Below, one piece after another: positions 56,109-63,802 of a DNA stretch of 64,000 bases. How positions within the stretch are numbered: position 1 is the stretch's first letter; each line of letters begins with the position of its first letter. Under the pieces are notes generated by a model that made no database searches, was not told where the DNA came from, and was given only the letters and a program-made list of their open reading frames with translations. Location: NCBI GenBank assembly GCA_936940865.1, contig CAKZJB010000083.1:1-64000 (forward strand), written 5' to 3'. Both the position numbers and the translations under genes were made by a program. This DNA comes from an uncultured Asticcacaulis sp. GTDB lineage: Bacteria > Pseudomonadota > Alphaproteobacteria > Caulobacterales > Caulobacteraceae.

Positions 56109-56558
56109 ACCCGGTAGGCCGGACGGTGGTTCGCGCGTACGAACACTGCCCGGTCGGCCCTGCCCTTCGATCGGAGGGCAGGGCCACCAACTCCGACTCG
56201 ATGTCCTTCCCAGATTCAAGCGAAGCGCGACCGTTACTAAAGCGTCGGCTTACCCAATGGACAGAGCCAGCTACGCAAACGAGATGCCGGCGGCCGCCAA
56301 CAACCACCAAAATGACCCAAATGCGCCGAGTGCGGAGCGTTGGTCAGTGGGCTATAACAAGTCCTAAAGTGAACGCCCGATGCCCGGATTGCTTTAGCCT
56401 ACGGCCCGTAGTCGCGGCCCGAAGACGAACTTAACGCGAGTGACAGGTGGAAGGCCCACCGGAAAGCGTAGGTTTGTCAGCTATTGCTCGGAGTTTATCC
56501 AATCGAAAGCGTTGCTCGGGTTCAGAACAGGAAGGTGCCAATTCGGCCCTTGTTCGTA
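56109..56558. other. Convergent spacer after the isopeptidase gene
   Basis: 450 bp with no supported gene on either strand. The only structure noted is the hairpin at 56,156-56,185, listed separately. It separates the plus-strand uptake operon from the minus-strand small ORF and biosynthesis operon. Confidence 0.5.
56156..56185 (+). terminator. Hairpin after the isopeptidase gene
   Basis: Perfect 11-bp stem (GGCCCTGCCCT with AGGGCAGGGCC) and an 8-base loop, 48 bp after the isopeptidase stop. No T-run follows, so it may be a weak or Rho-aided terminator, or an mRNA 3' end stabiliser. Confidence 0.5.
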
Positions 56559-56906
56559 CTACGTAATCTTCGATTCATCTGCAGAATTGCCGGGGCATTG
56601 AACTTGACTGTCGATATTCCAGTCCTGATAGGGAAACGGAAATGTTCCTGGAGTGACCAACTGGCCTGCAACATGTTGTACAACTCGCCAGCAATCCCCG
56701 TTGCTGTCCTTTAATATTGCCCAGTTTTCGTAAGCTTGGACGACGTCAGCGCGCGTGGACCAGCCCCCGCCAATCTTTTCAAGATTCACCATATCGCCCC
56801 CGGAGAGAACAGGAAGAGGCGCATTGTGCTGATTCATCGGAAGATGAAACCTAAAGGCGGCACCAGGTACAAGGCCTATTCCCGCCGTTACCGCGTTCCA
56901 TTGCAT
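56559..56906 (-). CDS. Uncharacterised small protein beside the lasso genes
   Basis: 115 residues from the ATG at 56,906, chosen because GGAG lies six bases upstream; another ATG four codons earlier contains that site. Not recognised. It has no signal peptide, two Cys (NGDCWRV, QVQCPG) and many aromatic residues (FPFPYQDWNID). Base composition is clearly lower in G+C than the lasso genes on both sides. It could be a late addition or a cluster-specific accessory gene. Confidence 0.5.
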   Translation of the reverse strand: MQWNAVTAGIGLVPGAAFRFHLPMNQHNAPLPVLSGGDMVNLEKIGGGWSTRADVVQAYENWAILKDSNGDCWRVVQHVAGQLVTPGTFPFPYQDWNIDSQVQCPGNSADESKIT

Positions 56907-57080
56907 ATTTAGCTCCATTTCGGATGTTGGTACGGGAAGGGGAATAGTGAACGGGGATTAATTCTGGATTGATTGGGCTATATATTTTACCATAGATTGC
57001 ATTTGACGTTGAATTTATAGATATCGCCGCTTTGAAAAGGACTCATTTTCAGTCTGACGTCTCGCCGGCCAGCACCGACG

Positions 57081-58799
57081 CTACCAACATCGGCACCAAG
57101 TTTCCGCCTCGGCCAAAAAAGACAGGTGAAAACAATTATTGGCGGACAACGGCATGTCGCCATTGAAAATGCTCGCTATCGCTGCGCCATCAAGGATACC
57201 GTTTTCAACCAGCATCCCGTCGACCAGCAATGCCTTCAATATTGCCCGGTTCGCGTTCATCAGACGAAAGGCAAAACCGTTAGGACCACCCTTTGAGCGT
57301 CTATTGAGGAGACGCATGGGCAGGATGTCGGTGTACGCTTGCCGTGCAATCGACCGATTGCGCCCGCCCGCGCACCATTGCCAGGTCGGAATTGACAAAC
57401 ACGCCTCGATGATTGGCTGCGACAGCAGGGGATTTATCAGCGGTGGACCAGATCTTTCAAACCCGTCGATCGAACCCTGGATTCTGAGCAAACTCGCCAC
57501 GTGTTCCACCTTGCCTATGGGCGTTCCCTCGGGTGGTGACAGCCACGGATGATCGAAACGGACCGGCTCAGCCGCCAACCTGCCCTTGTTCAGGAATTCG
57601 GTTTCAGCCGTCCAGTCGAACCGACCCTTGTACCTTCGCCGGCATCGCCACGCTTCGTGCACGATCTCCGGGATGCTCCGACCGGTCAGGCGCAGGACGT
57701 TATCGAAAGTCTGGACTATCGACGGCGATGGGCCTTCGGTGGATAGGCGATCCAGCAAGGAAACGGGGGAGTTCATGATGCAGAACACGTTGTCGCCGCC
57801 CAGGCCCGACATCCATGCGTCGAGAGAATTTTTCGTCCCAACCCTGAACTTGACGGCGATATCGGCCATGGCGAGCGCTGAATAGATGGGCCTGGGAAGA
57901 TAGGAGGAGGTCGACCGGGTGAAATCGACGTCGGCCGGGTCGTAGAAAACCTCATCCAGTCGGGCGCGGACGGCCTCGGCTGCGAGCCGGGCATACTGCC
58001 GTTCGTCGCCCTCGGCATCGTTCGACGCTAGATTGACCAGGGTAAGGCTGTTTGCGCGATTTCGAAGCGCGGCGACGACGATCGATGAGTCGAGACCGCC
58101 AGAGAGGCTGACCCCCGCCTTCGGGAAGCAATCGCTCCACGCGCCGACCGAAGCGTCGACGATACTTTTGAGCCGTTCCGCGGCCTCGAGTTCCGTCTGC
58201 TTCGTAGGTCGGATATGGTCCCAGGGTGACCATATGGCTTCGGGGTTGGCTGGATTTCGGGCGTCCAGGCGGTAGCCGGCCAGAAGTTCGCTGATGTTGG
58301 TCAAGGCGGTTCGAGGGCGCTTGAACTCGATGCCTGCCAGATGGAGAAACAGGCCATTCCAGTCGACTTTGGGGATTTCCAATGTGGCGCCGACGAGCCC
58401 TTTCAGATCTGACGATATCGCCAACCCATCGCCTAGGTTGCTGTAGTAGCAGGGAAGGGCGCCGGAAGGGTCGCGAATGACGACGACGCCTTCGTCCACG
58501 ACCAGAAAAGCGACATATCCGCCCCAGTAGTTGGACAGAAGGGACTGGCCGCGTGTCGCAAGTATTCGACTGCCGATGTCTTCGTTGAGTTCGGTAACGC
58601 GATGGGCGGGAATGGTCCGCGTGAAGAGATGGCCGACGATTGCTCCCCTGTTCCCCGGCAGCAATACCGCCTTTTCGCTTGCAAAAATTGAGAGGCGTTC
58701 GGACCTGAATACCGGCTGCAGCCCGCCATCGCTTACCGAGCCAACCATTTCCGGCTGCGATGAAGCGGGCGTAGTGACTGCCAAGTATCTCAGGGCCAT
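57081..58799 (-). CDS. Lasso cyclase C (asparagine synthetase-like)
   Basis: 572 residues from the ATG at 58,799, 2 bp after the B gene stop. The N-terminal part (about 1-200) is the glutaminase-like domain without the catalytic Cys at position 2, as expected for lasso cyclases. The synthetase domain has the PP-loop ATP site VSLSGGLDSSIVV near 230-242 and conserved SGLGGDNVF. It adenylates the ring-forming Asp side chain (Asp9) so that Gly1 attacks it and closes the ring. Full length for the family. Confidence 0.92.
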   Translation of the reverse strand: MALRYLAVTTPASSQPEMVGSVSDGGLQPVFRSERLSIFASEKAVLLPGNRGAIVGHLFTRTIPAHRVTELNEDIGSRILATRGQSLLSNYWGGYVAFLVVDEGVVVIRDPSGALPCYYSNLGDGLAISSDLKGLVGATLEIPKVDWNGLFLHLAGIEFKRPRTALTNISELLAGYRLDARNPANPEAIWSPWDHIRPTKQTELEAAERLKSIVDASVGAWSDCFPKAGVSLSGGLDSSIVVAALRNRANSLTLVNLASNDAEGDERQYARLAAEAVRARLDEVFYDPADVDFTRSTSSYLPRPIYSALAMADIAVKFRVGTKNSLDAWMSGLGGDNVFCIMNSPVSLLDRLSTEGPSPSIVQTFDNVLRLTGRSIPEIVHEAWRCRRRYKGRFDWTAETEFLNKGRLAAEPVRFDHPWLSPPEGTPIGKVEHVASLLRIQGSIDGFERSGPPLINPLLSQPIIEACLSIPTWQWCAGGRNRSIARQAYTDILPMRLLNRRSKGGPNGFAFRLMNANRAILKALLVDGMLVENGILDGAAIASIFNGDMPLSANNCFHLSFLAEAETWCRCW

Positions 58800-58801
58800 G
58801 G

Positions 58802-59464
58802 CTAGATCGCCAGGATGGGGGTAAAGCGGCCGATTTTTTCCACGTCGTCGTTGAGCGCCATGCCGTCGTACTGGACCCACGCGTGCGCCTCGAATGGATT
58901 GTTCCTGACCCCTATGACGAACAGGGGAGAGCAAGTGTAATGAGCCAGGTAATTGACCATTGCGATCGAGCGCCGGAGGCATTGATCATGGGTTTGCGTT
59001 ACGATGCTGGTTTCAAGGAAAGCAGCCAGGATCTTGGAGGACGGCGGAACCTTGTTCTGTCCAGTTCCAGTCTTTCTGTTCGACAGGTTTGCAAGGACCT
59101 GGCTTAACGGCTTGCGGGAAAGATCGCGTTTGGCCTGAGCTTGGCAATACCAGGCCCGGAGGAACGGCCAAGGGGAAGGGCGAGCGTCGATCAGGTCCAA
59201 GGCCGACTCACGAACTTCGGGGACGATGGTGGGCAGGGGAAAGCGTTCTGGAATATCCGTGGGCACCAGAAGCGTGGCGGCCGTTAACGGTGCGAGCGCC
59301 CTGACATGCTTGTCCAATGCCACGCCGTTTTCAACAAGGTACGCAAAGGCTTCCTGGCAGGATGCCGGCAAGCCGAAATATCGGTCCGCGTCGACATCCA
59401 GGAAGGTGGTAGCACCGTCGGCCACGCAGTAATGCACGCCGGCCCTTAGCCCGTAAGCTTGCAT
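58802..59464 (-). CDS. Lasso protease B with fused RRE domain
   Basis: 220 residues from the ATG at 59,464 (AAGGA eight bases upstream; an ATG three codons earlier has none). Residues 1-80 form a PqqD-like leader-binding domain (DVDADRYFGLPAS). The C-terminal transglutaminase-like domain has Cys162 in THDQCLRRSIAMVNYL, His194 in FEAHAWVQYDG and Asp206 in ALNDD, the catalytic triad of B proteins. It binds the leader and cuts it off before ring closure. It is followed by the cyclase gene. Confidence 0.92.
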   Translation of the reverse strand: MQAYGLRAGVHYCVADGATTFLDVDADRYFGLPASCQEAFAYLVENGVALDKHVRALAPLTAATLLVPTDIPERFPLPTIVPEVRESALDLIDARPSPWPFLRAWYCQAQAKRDLSRKPLSQVLANLSNRKTGTGQNKVPPSSKILAAFLETSIVTQTHDQCLRRSIAMVNYLAHYTCSPLFVIGVRNNPFEAHAWVQYDGMALNDDVEKIGRFTPILAI

Positions 59465-59481
59465 GGAGCCCATCCTTGAAG

Positions 59482-59509
59482 AAGAGCGCAAGCCGGGGCC
59501 TGCGCTCTT
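59482..59509 (-). terminator. Hairpin between precursor A2 and gene B
   Basis: Arms AAGAGCGCA (59,482-59,490) and TGCGCTCTT (59,501-59,509) pair perfectly over 9 bp with a 10-base loop; on the minus strand CTTCTTC follows. It sits 7 bases after the A2 stop. A partial terminator or stabiliser here would raise precursor level over the enzymes. It shares its stem core with the hairpin after A1. Confidence 0.55.
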
Positions 59510-59516
59510 GCGTTTG

Positions 59517-59654
59517 TCATTCGGAAGTGGCGGGCATGTCCTTGCGCGTGCCAAGCAGGCCGTCCTGGACGGGGTACATCGTGCCCCCCTTGGTCCCGGT
59601 GCTGGCGACGGCCAGAACGATGGGGCGCTCGACCGGTTCGTTGATCTTTTCCAT
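59517..59654 (-). CDS. Lasso peptide precursor A2
   Basis: 45 residues. The leader is 22 residues and ends S-T-G-T-K, with Thr at position -2 as needed by B proteins. The predicted core has 23 residues: the ring segment is GGTMYPVQD, with Gly1 joined to Asp9, followed by a 14-residue tail that starts GLLGTRKDMP and ends in Glu. A nine-residue Gly-to-Asp ring is the astexin pattern. It shares G-G at the start, V-Q-D at the ring end and T-R-K-D-x-P in the tail with A1, so the two are duplicates that have diverged. Read directly from the DNA; the gene is too short for routine callers. Confidence 0.88.
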   Translation of the reverse strand: MEKINEPVERPIVLAVASTGTKGGTMYPVQDGLLGTRKDMPATSE

Positions 59655-59687
59655 GGTGAACAGTTTCCTGGCTTGAGGTTGAGCGAA

Positions 59688-59723
59688 CAGGAAGAGCGCT
59701 GGCTATTGCGCACGCTCTTCCTG
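59688..59723 (-). terminator. Hairpin between precursors A1 and A2
   Basis: Arms CAGGAAGAGCG (59,688-59,698) and CGCTCTTCCTG (59,713-59,723) pair perfectly over 11 bp with a 14-base loop, 7 bases after the A1 stop. The stem core AAGAGCG/CGCTCTT is the same as in the hairpin after A2, as if gene plus hairpin were duplicated together. No long T-run follows. Confidence 0.55.
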
Positions 59724-59730
59724 GCGACGA

Positions 59731-59871
59731 TCAGTCGGCCGCCTGGGGCGTGTCCTTGCGGGTGCTGATCAGGTTGTCCTGGACCTGGAAGGGCGCGCCG
59801 CCCTTGGTTTCGGCGCTGGCGGCGCCCAGGTCGAGCAGGTCTTCGGAGCGGGTATCGGTATGCGTATTCAT
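59731..59871 (-). CDS. Lasso peptide precursor A1
   Basis: 46 residues from the ATG at 59,871, with GGAGGT five bases upstream. The 23-residue leader ends L-G-A-A-S-A-E-T-K, close to the end of the astexin-1 leader, with Thr at -2. The core of 23 residues has the ring segment GGAPFQVQD (Gly1 to Asp9) and a 14-residue tail starting NLISTRKDTP and ending in Asp. It is the first gene of the A1-A2-B-C operon. The product should be a class II lasso peptide, threaded with bulky tail residues as plugs. Confidence 0.92.
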   Translation of the reverse strand: MNTHTDTRSEDLLDLGAASAETKGGAPFQVQDNLISTRKDTPQAAD

Positions 59872-59905
59872 AACTACCTCCATCTGAAGTTTGAGATGCC
59901 ATGAC

Positions 59906-59986
59906 CGTCATGACGAAGGGACGCTAACACCGACGATCTGAAATCGAGCATCGATAACGCACGGATTTCCCGTAAGTTTTCGTGCG
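59906..59986. promoter_or_regulatory. Candidate operators upstream of precursor A1
   Basis: A perfect 10-bp palindrome CGTCATGACG lies at 59,906-59,915. CGCACG (59,958-59,963) and CGTGCG (59,981-59,986) form an inverted repeat with 17 bases between. Both lie in the gap between the GntR-type gene and A1. They are natural candidates for GntR binding, but no promoter boxes could be fixed. Confidence 0.35.
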
Positions 59987-60030
59987 ATGCCGACGAAATT
60001 TCATAGGCTGGATCGCTCGTGCGGATGCGG

Positions 60031-60633
60031 TCAATGCCGGTCCTGGTAGGACAGCCCGACAAGTTGCGGTATCAGGTCCAACCGTCGGCGATAATACCGG
60101 CCGATGGCGTCGACCAAGGCCGGTCGGGTTCCCGCACGGCGAACCTGATTGAGGTCGTTCAATTCGTCCGCTCGGTCTGAGATCAGGCTGTGCTCCAGGG
60201 TTCGGATGGCGCGCAAGCGATCGTTGTTGTTTCCGATGTTGCGGGTCAATTCCGTGTTCTGCACCGGGGCGGCTATGGCCAGGAACAGATGTTCGGTCGC
60301 GGCCACGACGTCGGCTGGCAAGACAGTGTCGTCGGCCTGGCAGTCCGCCGTGCCGATATCCTCAAGGCCTGTCACGCACACCCAGGCGCTCCATGAGAGC
60401 AGGTCGCGAAGGCGCTGTTCGTTGACCCAGGGTATAATGAAGCCGTCTTCGCTGGAATATTCCAGCACGCGTTCACCGACGAGTTGCCGCATGGCATTGG
60501 TCACGGGCGATGTGCTTGCCTTGAGGATATCGGCAAGGCCTCGTGCCTGGAGGCGTTGGCCGGGCTTATGGCGGCCGCTCGTGACTTCCCGCTTCAGTTC
60601 CAGATAGGTCCGTTCGAAAATCCTGGGCGTCAT
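60031..60633 (-). CDS. GntR-family regulator of the lasso cluster
   Basis: 200 residues from the ATG at 60,633. The N-terminal winged helix (about 5-70) reads TYLELKREVTSGRHKPGQRL and ASTSPVTNAMRQLVGERVLE, the GntR pattern. The C-terminal helical part (about 80-200) resembles an FCD/VanR effector domain in layout only. It lies 159 bp upstream of A1 on the same strand. GntR-like genes are known beside other proteobacterial lasso clusters. It probably controls the biosynthesis operon. Confidence 0.8.
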   Translation of the reverse strand: MTPRIFERTYLELKREVTSGRHKPGQRLQARGLADILKASTSPVTNAMRQLVGERVLEYSSEDGFIIPWVNEQRLRDLLSWSAWVCVTGLEDIGTADCQADDTVLPADVVAATEHLFLAIAAPVQNTELTRNIGNNNDRLRAIRTLEHSLISDRADELNDLNQVRRAGTRPALVDAIGRYYRRRLDLIPQLVGLSYQDRH

Positions 60634-60841
60634 CGCGGCGCTTTCTCGTGCAGGTAAATCCTTGTTCGTGCCGTGGAAGGGATTGTACCGCTCCGCGCTG
60701 TTTCCCTCAGGCGCATTCGGTAAGCCAATCTTCCGGATGACAAACCTAGCACTTAAAGGAGACTTGGAAAACTGAAAGTTGTTTAAATGGAGTTGACTCT
60801 CCTTCAACGATTTTGATGTCGAGGCCCAGTTGCCGGCTCCA

Positions 60842-62578
60842 TTACATGTCGATGCCAACCGATTTCGACCTACCGAGGTCCCACGCCACAGCCGTTCGAG
60901 ACCGCATCCGGCCTGATAAGACTTCGCCGATATGGCGCTCGATTTTTGGTGACCAAGGAACCAACTGGAAGCCCATGCCATCGTCGAGGACGGCGAAGCG
61001 ACCTGAGGCCAGATCCAGGCGTCTTCTATAGATGCCGTTCACATGATCGCCGTCCTGCGGCAGAGACAAGGGGTGCCCGCCCGTAGTGCGAAATGCGGTT
61101 GAGACCTTGTCCAGTTCCCTTTGTCGCAATGTGTCTATGAGGCCGCGAGCAGGTTGCCATTCATCGCCGTTTCGGCTGGCTAGGTTCATTTCGATCAGCC
61201 AATCCGCTCGGCGCACCAGGGCTTCCTGCACCTCCTGTCCGAAACCCGTATTGGCGATCGGTGGGCGGTCGGCTTTGACCAACTGTCTGTCCAGCCACGT
61301 GGCGCCTTCGGCGGTCATCTGCGTCTGGAGGTCCAGGTCGCTTTCGACCCTGACCATGACATAAGGCTGGTCGCGCCGGGTGTCGGTGGTGACCGTCACG
61401 ATGGCACCCGGCGTACAGTCCCCCGACTGCTCCAGGCTCGACACGCCGACGTAGTGAGTGCGGCCGTCGATGCCATCGACGATCAGGTAGGCTGTCCCTT
61501 TCAATTCGTCGTCAAGGCCGCGTGCCAACAACCGGCCCGTGAGGGAGCCTCCTGCCTGTCCCGCATTGAGGACGAAGCCCTCCGAGGATCGCGCCAGTTC
61601 GCGTTCCGCAAGGCCACGGTGGATACGCTTGATGATGTCGCCGCGTTCCCCGAGTTCGCGCAAGACGGGCTCCACCCGATCGGAAATGATCCATTGTCCA
61701 GGCGCGAACTGGTCAGCCAGGCCCAGGCTTTCCAACTTGCGAATGCGGCCTGCCTTCAGCACCTGGAATTCGGCAGCGCCATCCCCGGCCGTGGGCGCCA
61801 GGTCGATAAAGCCGTCGCGCTTGGCATCCAGCAACAGTTGGCGATCGAGTTGGGTGTAACGGTCAGCCTCGACTTGGCGATGGAGCGCCTGATGGATGTC
61901 GAAATCGGTGCGCGGTCCCAACTCGTCGGTGATCAGTCCTTGTGTACGGGCGCGGAGTCCCTCCTTGATGTAGTCGCGGCTGATGACCAGGTCGTCGCCG
62001 ATGTCGGTGATCCCACGCACGATGACATGGACATGAGGATGTTCCGTGTTCCAGTGTGTGACGGCGACCCAGTCCAGAGAGGTCTCGAGGTCGACAGCGG
62101 CCTGCTTCATCAGGTCCCGGGTGAAGCGCTGCAGGTCCTCCATCTGCGCGGCATCTTCGGGGGAAACGATGAACCGGAAATGGTGGCGATCGTCGCTGCA
62201 GCGCTCCGCGAAGTCCTTGCCGTCCACGCCATCCCGGTCCGGGCCGAAAAGGGACGCCTTCTCGCCGTCGCGTGTGACGCCCTCGCGCTGAAGATAGCGA
62301 AGGTGTGCCTGAAGCGGGGCGGTTCGGCCCCGATGCCTGACGACGCGCGCCTTGACGACGGCCAGGCGGCTGCGGCTGGTCAGCAATCGGTTGGCGATGT
62401 GACTGGCCTGTCGGCCTCGACCGAAGCCGGAACGGCCCGCCGATAGTCGGCCGCGCCGGACGGTGGCGCCGGCCTTCTGTGCTGCCGCCAAGGCCTGATG
62501 GATAAACGGCCTGACGCGCTGGGCGCTCTTCGAGCGAATGTGCCCCGGCCGTATCCGAAATTCGTCTTCGCGTCGCAT
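60842..62578 (-). CDS. VirD2-like relaxase (DUF3363 group)
   Basis: 578 residues. Motif I is AHLRYLQREG with candidate nucleophile Tyr95; the His cluster lies in VTHWNTEHPHVHVIVRG (His175, His180, His182, His184), which binds the metal. The C-terminal 350 residues match the DUF3363 region seen in relaxases of Tn4371-like elements. It nicks oriT and leads the strand through TraG and the trb channel. A nick-like motif lies 153 bp upstream of its start. Confidence 0.9.
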   Translation of the reverse strand: MRREDEFRIRPGHIRSKSAQRVRPFIHQALAAAQKAGATVRRGRLSAGRSGFGRGRQASHIANRLLTSRSRLAVVKARVVRHRGRTAPLQAHLRYLQREGVTRDGEKASLFGPDRDGVDGKDFAERCSDDRHHFRFIVSPEDAAQMEDLQRFTRDLMKQAAVDLETSLDWVAVTHWNTEHPHVHVIVRGITDIGDDLVISRDYIKEGLRARTQGLITDELGPRTDFDIHQALHRQVEADRYTQLDRQLLLDAKRDGFIDLAPTAGDGAAEFQVLKAGRIRKLESLGLADQFAPGQWIISDRVEPVLRELGERGDIIKRIHRGLAERELARSSEGFVLNAGQAGGSLTGRLLARGLDDELKGTAYLIVDGIDGRTHYVGVSSLEQSGDCTPGAIVTVTTDTRRDQPYVMVRVESDLDLQTQMTAEGATWLDRQLVKADRPPIANTGFGQEVQEALVRRADWLIEMNLASRNGDEWQPARGLIDTLRQRELDKVSTAFRTTGGHPLSLPQDGDHVNGIYRRRLDLASGRFAVLDDGMGFQLVPWSPKIERHIGEVLSGRMRSRTAVAWDLGRSKSVGIDM

Positions 62579-62730
62579 CGGGTTGAACCTCTCGAAAACC
62601 GGTGCCGAAACAAATGCTTAGATGGAAATCGCCTCGCAAGGTCAGAGCGAAACCTCTCGTCTTCTGTGGCGAAGTCATTGAAAAATAATCGAGATTCGAC
62701 CTGTCGACCCCCAGCAGCCTCTCGTCCTTT

Positions 62731-62738
62731 TATCCTGC
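62731..62738 (+). other. Candidate oriT nick site (IncP-like)
   Basis: The sequence TATCCTGC matches the P-type nick consensus YATCCTG/Y, with the break expected between 62,737 and 62,738. It lies in the 197-bp gap between the transglycosylase and the relaxase gene, where oriT is often found. A short inverted repeat TCGAC-CT-GTCGA at 62,696-62,707 lies 24 bases before it. The motif is short, so chance is possible. Confidence 0.5.
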
Positions 62739-62775
62739 CTCTCAAAAACGAATGCCGGGATGACCGCATGCCCGC

Positions 62776-63447
62776 CTATTGACCGGTCTCCTCGGTCGAG
62801 CCTGGCGTGTCGAGGGGGGATGGGACGAAGGGAGAGGGGCCGGCCACGAAGACAGTCGCCGCTTCGGGAGCAGCGCCGGAGGCCTGCGGAAACAGGGTGG
62901 CTTGCTTCCAAGACGGAGGCGGTGGCGGTGCCGATACGGGCGTCACGTTCAGTGCCGCGGGGCCCAGCTTTAGAGTTATCGCTAGGACATAGGCGCGCGT
63001 TTCGGCCGGCAAGGGTTGGCCGGTGTCCCGGTGATTCTCCCACCGGCCCGGGCCTGCGTTATAGGCGGCCAGGAACCCATCTGGTCCATAAGTGTCGTAC
63101 AGGGCGCGCAGGTAATAGGCGCCGGCCAGGATGTTGTCGTGCGGATCGAACGGGTCCGCGCCGAGGTCGAATTGGCGTCGCAAGGCCTGCCATGTCGCGG
63201 GCATGAGTTGCATCAGTCCCATGGCGCCTTTTGGGGAAATTGCGCGCACATTGCCGGCGCTTTCTGTCCCCATTACGGCGCGGATGAGGCGGATCGGCAG
63301 GCCGGATTTCTGCGCGGCTTCGTCGACATAGGCGCCATAGTCTGCGGTCACGGGCGCGGCGTCGACGGGTTGGCCGATGGCGGCAAGAGCGAGCACATGG
63401 AACATGGCGCTATCCAGCATCGTCGCTTTTGGCGGCGCCATTGCCAC
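62776..63447 (-). CDS. Lytic transglycosylase, VirB1-like
   Basis: 223 residues (an internal start at 63,420 is possible). The SLT domain (about 40-165) has GTESAGNVRAISPKGAMGLM, with catalytic Glu62, and YLRALYDTYGPDGFLAAYNA. The C-terminus is Pro/Ala-rich. It opens peptidoglycan locally for the conjugation channel. It overlaps the DUF736 gene by 38 bp. Confidence 0.9.
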   Translation of the reverse strand: MAMAPPKATMLDSAMFHVLALAAIGQPVDAAPVTADYGAYVDEAAQKSGLPIRLIRAVMGTESAGNVRAISPKGAMGLMQLMPATWQALRRQFDLGADPFDPHDNILAGAYYLRALYDTYGPDGFLAAYNAGPGRWENHRDTGQPLPAETRAYVLAITLKLGPAALNVTPVSAPPPPPSWKQATLFPQASGAAPEAATVFVAGPSPFVPSPLDTPGSTEETGQ

Positions 63448-63757
63448 CGCGCTTCCAGATCAGGACCCATTCCTTCTTGTCGGTGTCGCGCTGGAACAGG
63501 TTGGCGCGGATCGGTGCAGGCAGTGTCGGGTCGTCGAGCGCCAGGCTGACATAGTCCCCTGCGCGCTCGCCGGTGCGTTTCCAGGCGATGCCTACCTCGG
63601 GGCCATCCGCATCCTTGATATGGACGGTGTAGTGGGGTTGCCCCTGAACATCCGGCTGGTTCGTCGGGACGAGGACGATATGGCGATCGAACATCAGGGT
63701 CTTTATGGTGCCGGAAAAGAGACCGCGGATGCGCGTAAATTGTCCGATCTGGGGCAT
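63410..63757 (-). CDS. DUF736 family protein
   Basis: 115 residues. GTIKTLMFDRHIVLVPT and GIAWKRTGERAGDYVSLALD are the DUF736 pattern. These small proteins are common next to traF and relaxase genes in alphaproteobacterial plasmids and elements; their function is not known. Confidence 0.85.
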   Translation of the reverse strand: MPQIGQFTRIRGLFSGTIKTLMFDRHIVLVPTNQPDVQGQPHYTVHIKDADGPEVGIAWKRTGERAGDYVSLALDDPTLPAPIRANLFQRDTDKKEWVLIWKRGGNGAAKSDDAG

Positions 63758-63802
63758 GGATCGACTCCGAAAATTGCTAGTGGAAGGGCGGATATCCGTG
63801 GG

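Noticed and set aside
56484..56714. Plus-strand frame of 76 codons opposite the small lasso-side gene
   Set aside because: The minus-strand ORF has a correctly spaced ribosome site and the plus frame does not.
59463..59768. Plus-strand frame of 101 codons over the lasso precursors
   Set aside because: It lies opposite A1, A2 and two hairpins; the minus-strand precursors have correct leaders, ring residues and a ribosome site, so the plus frame is a shadow.
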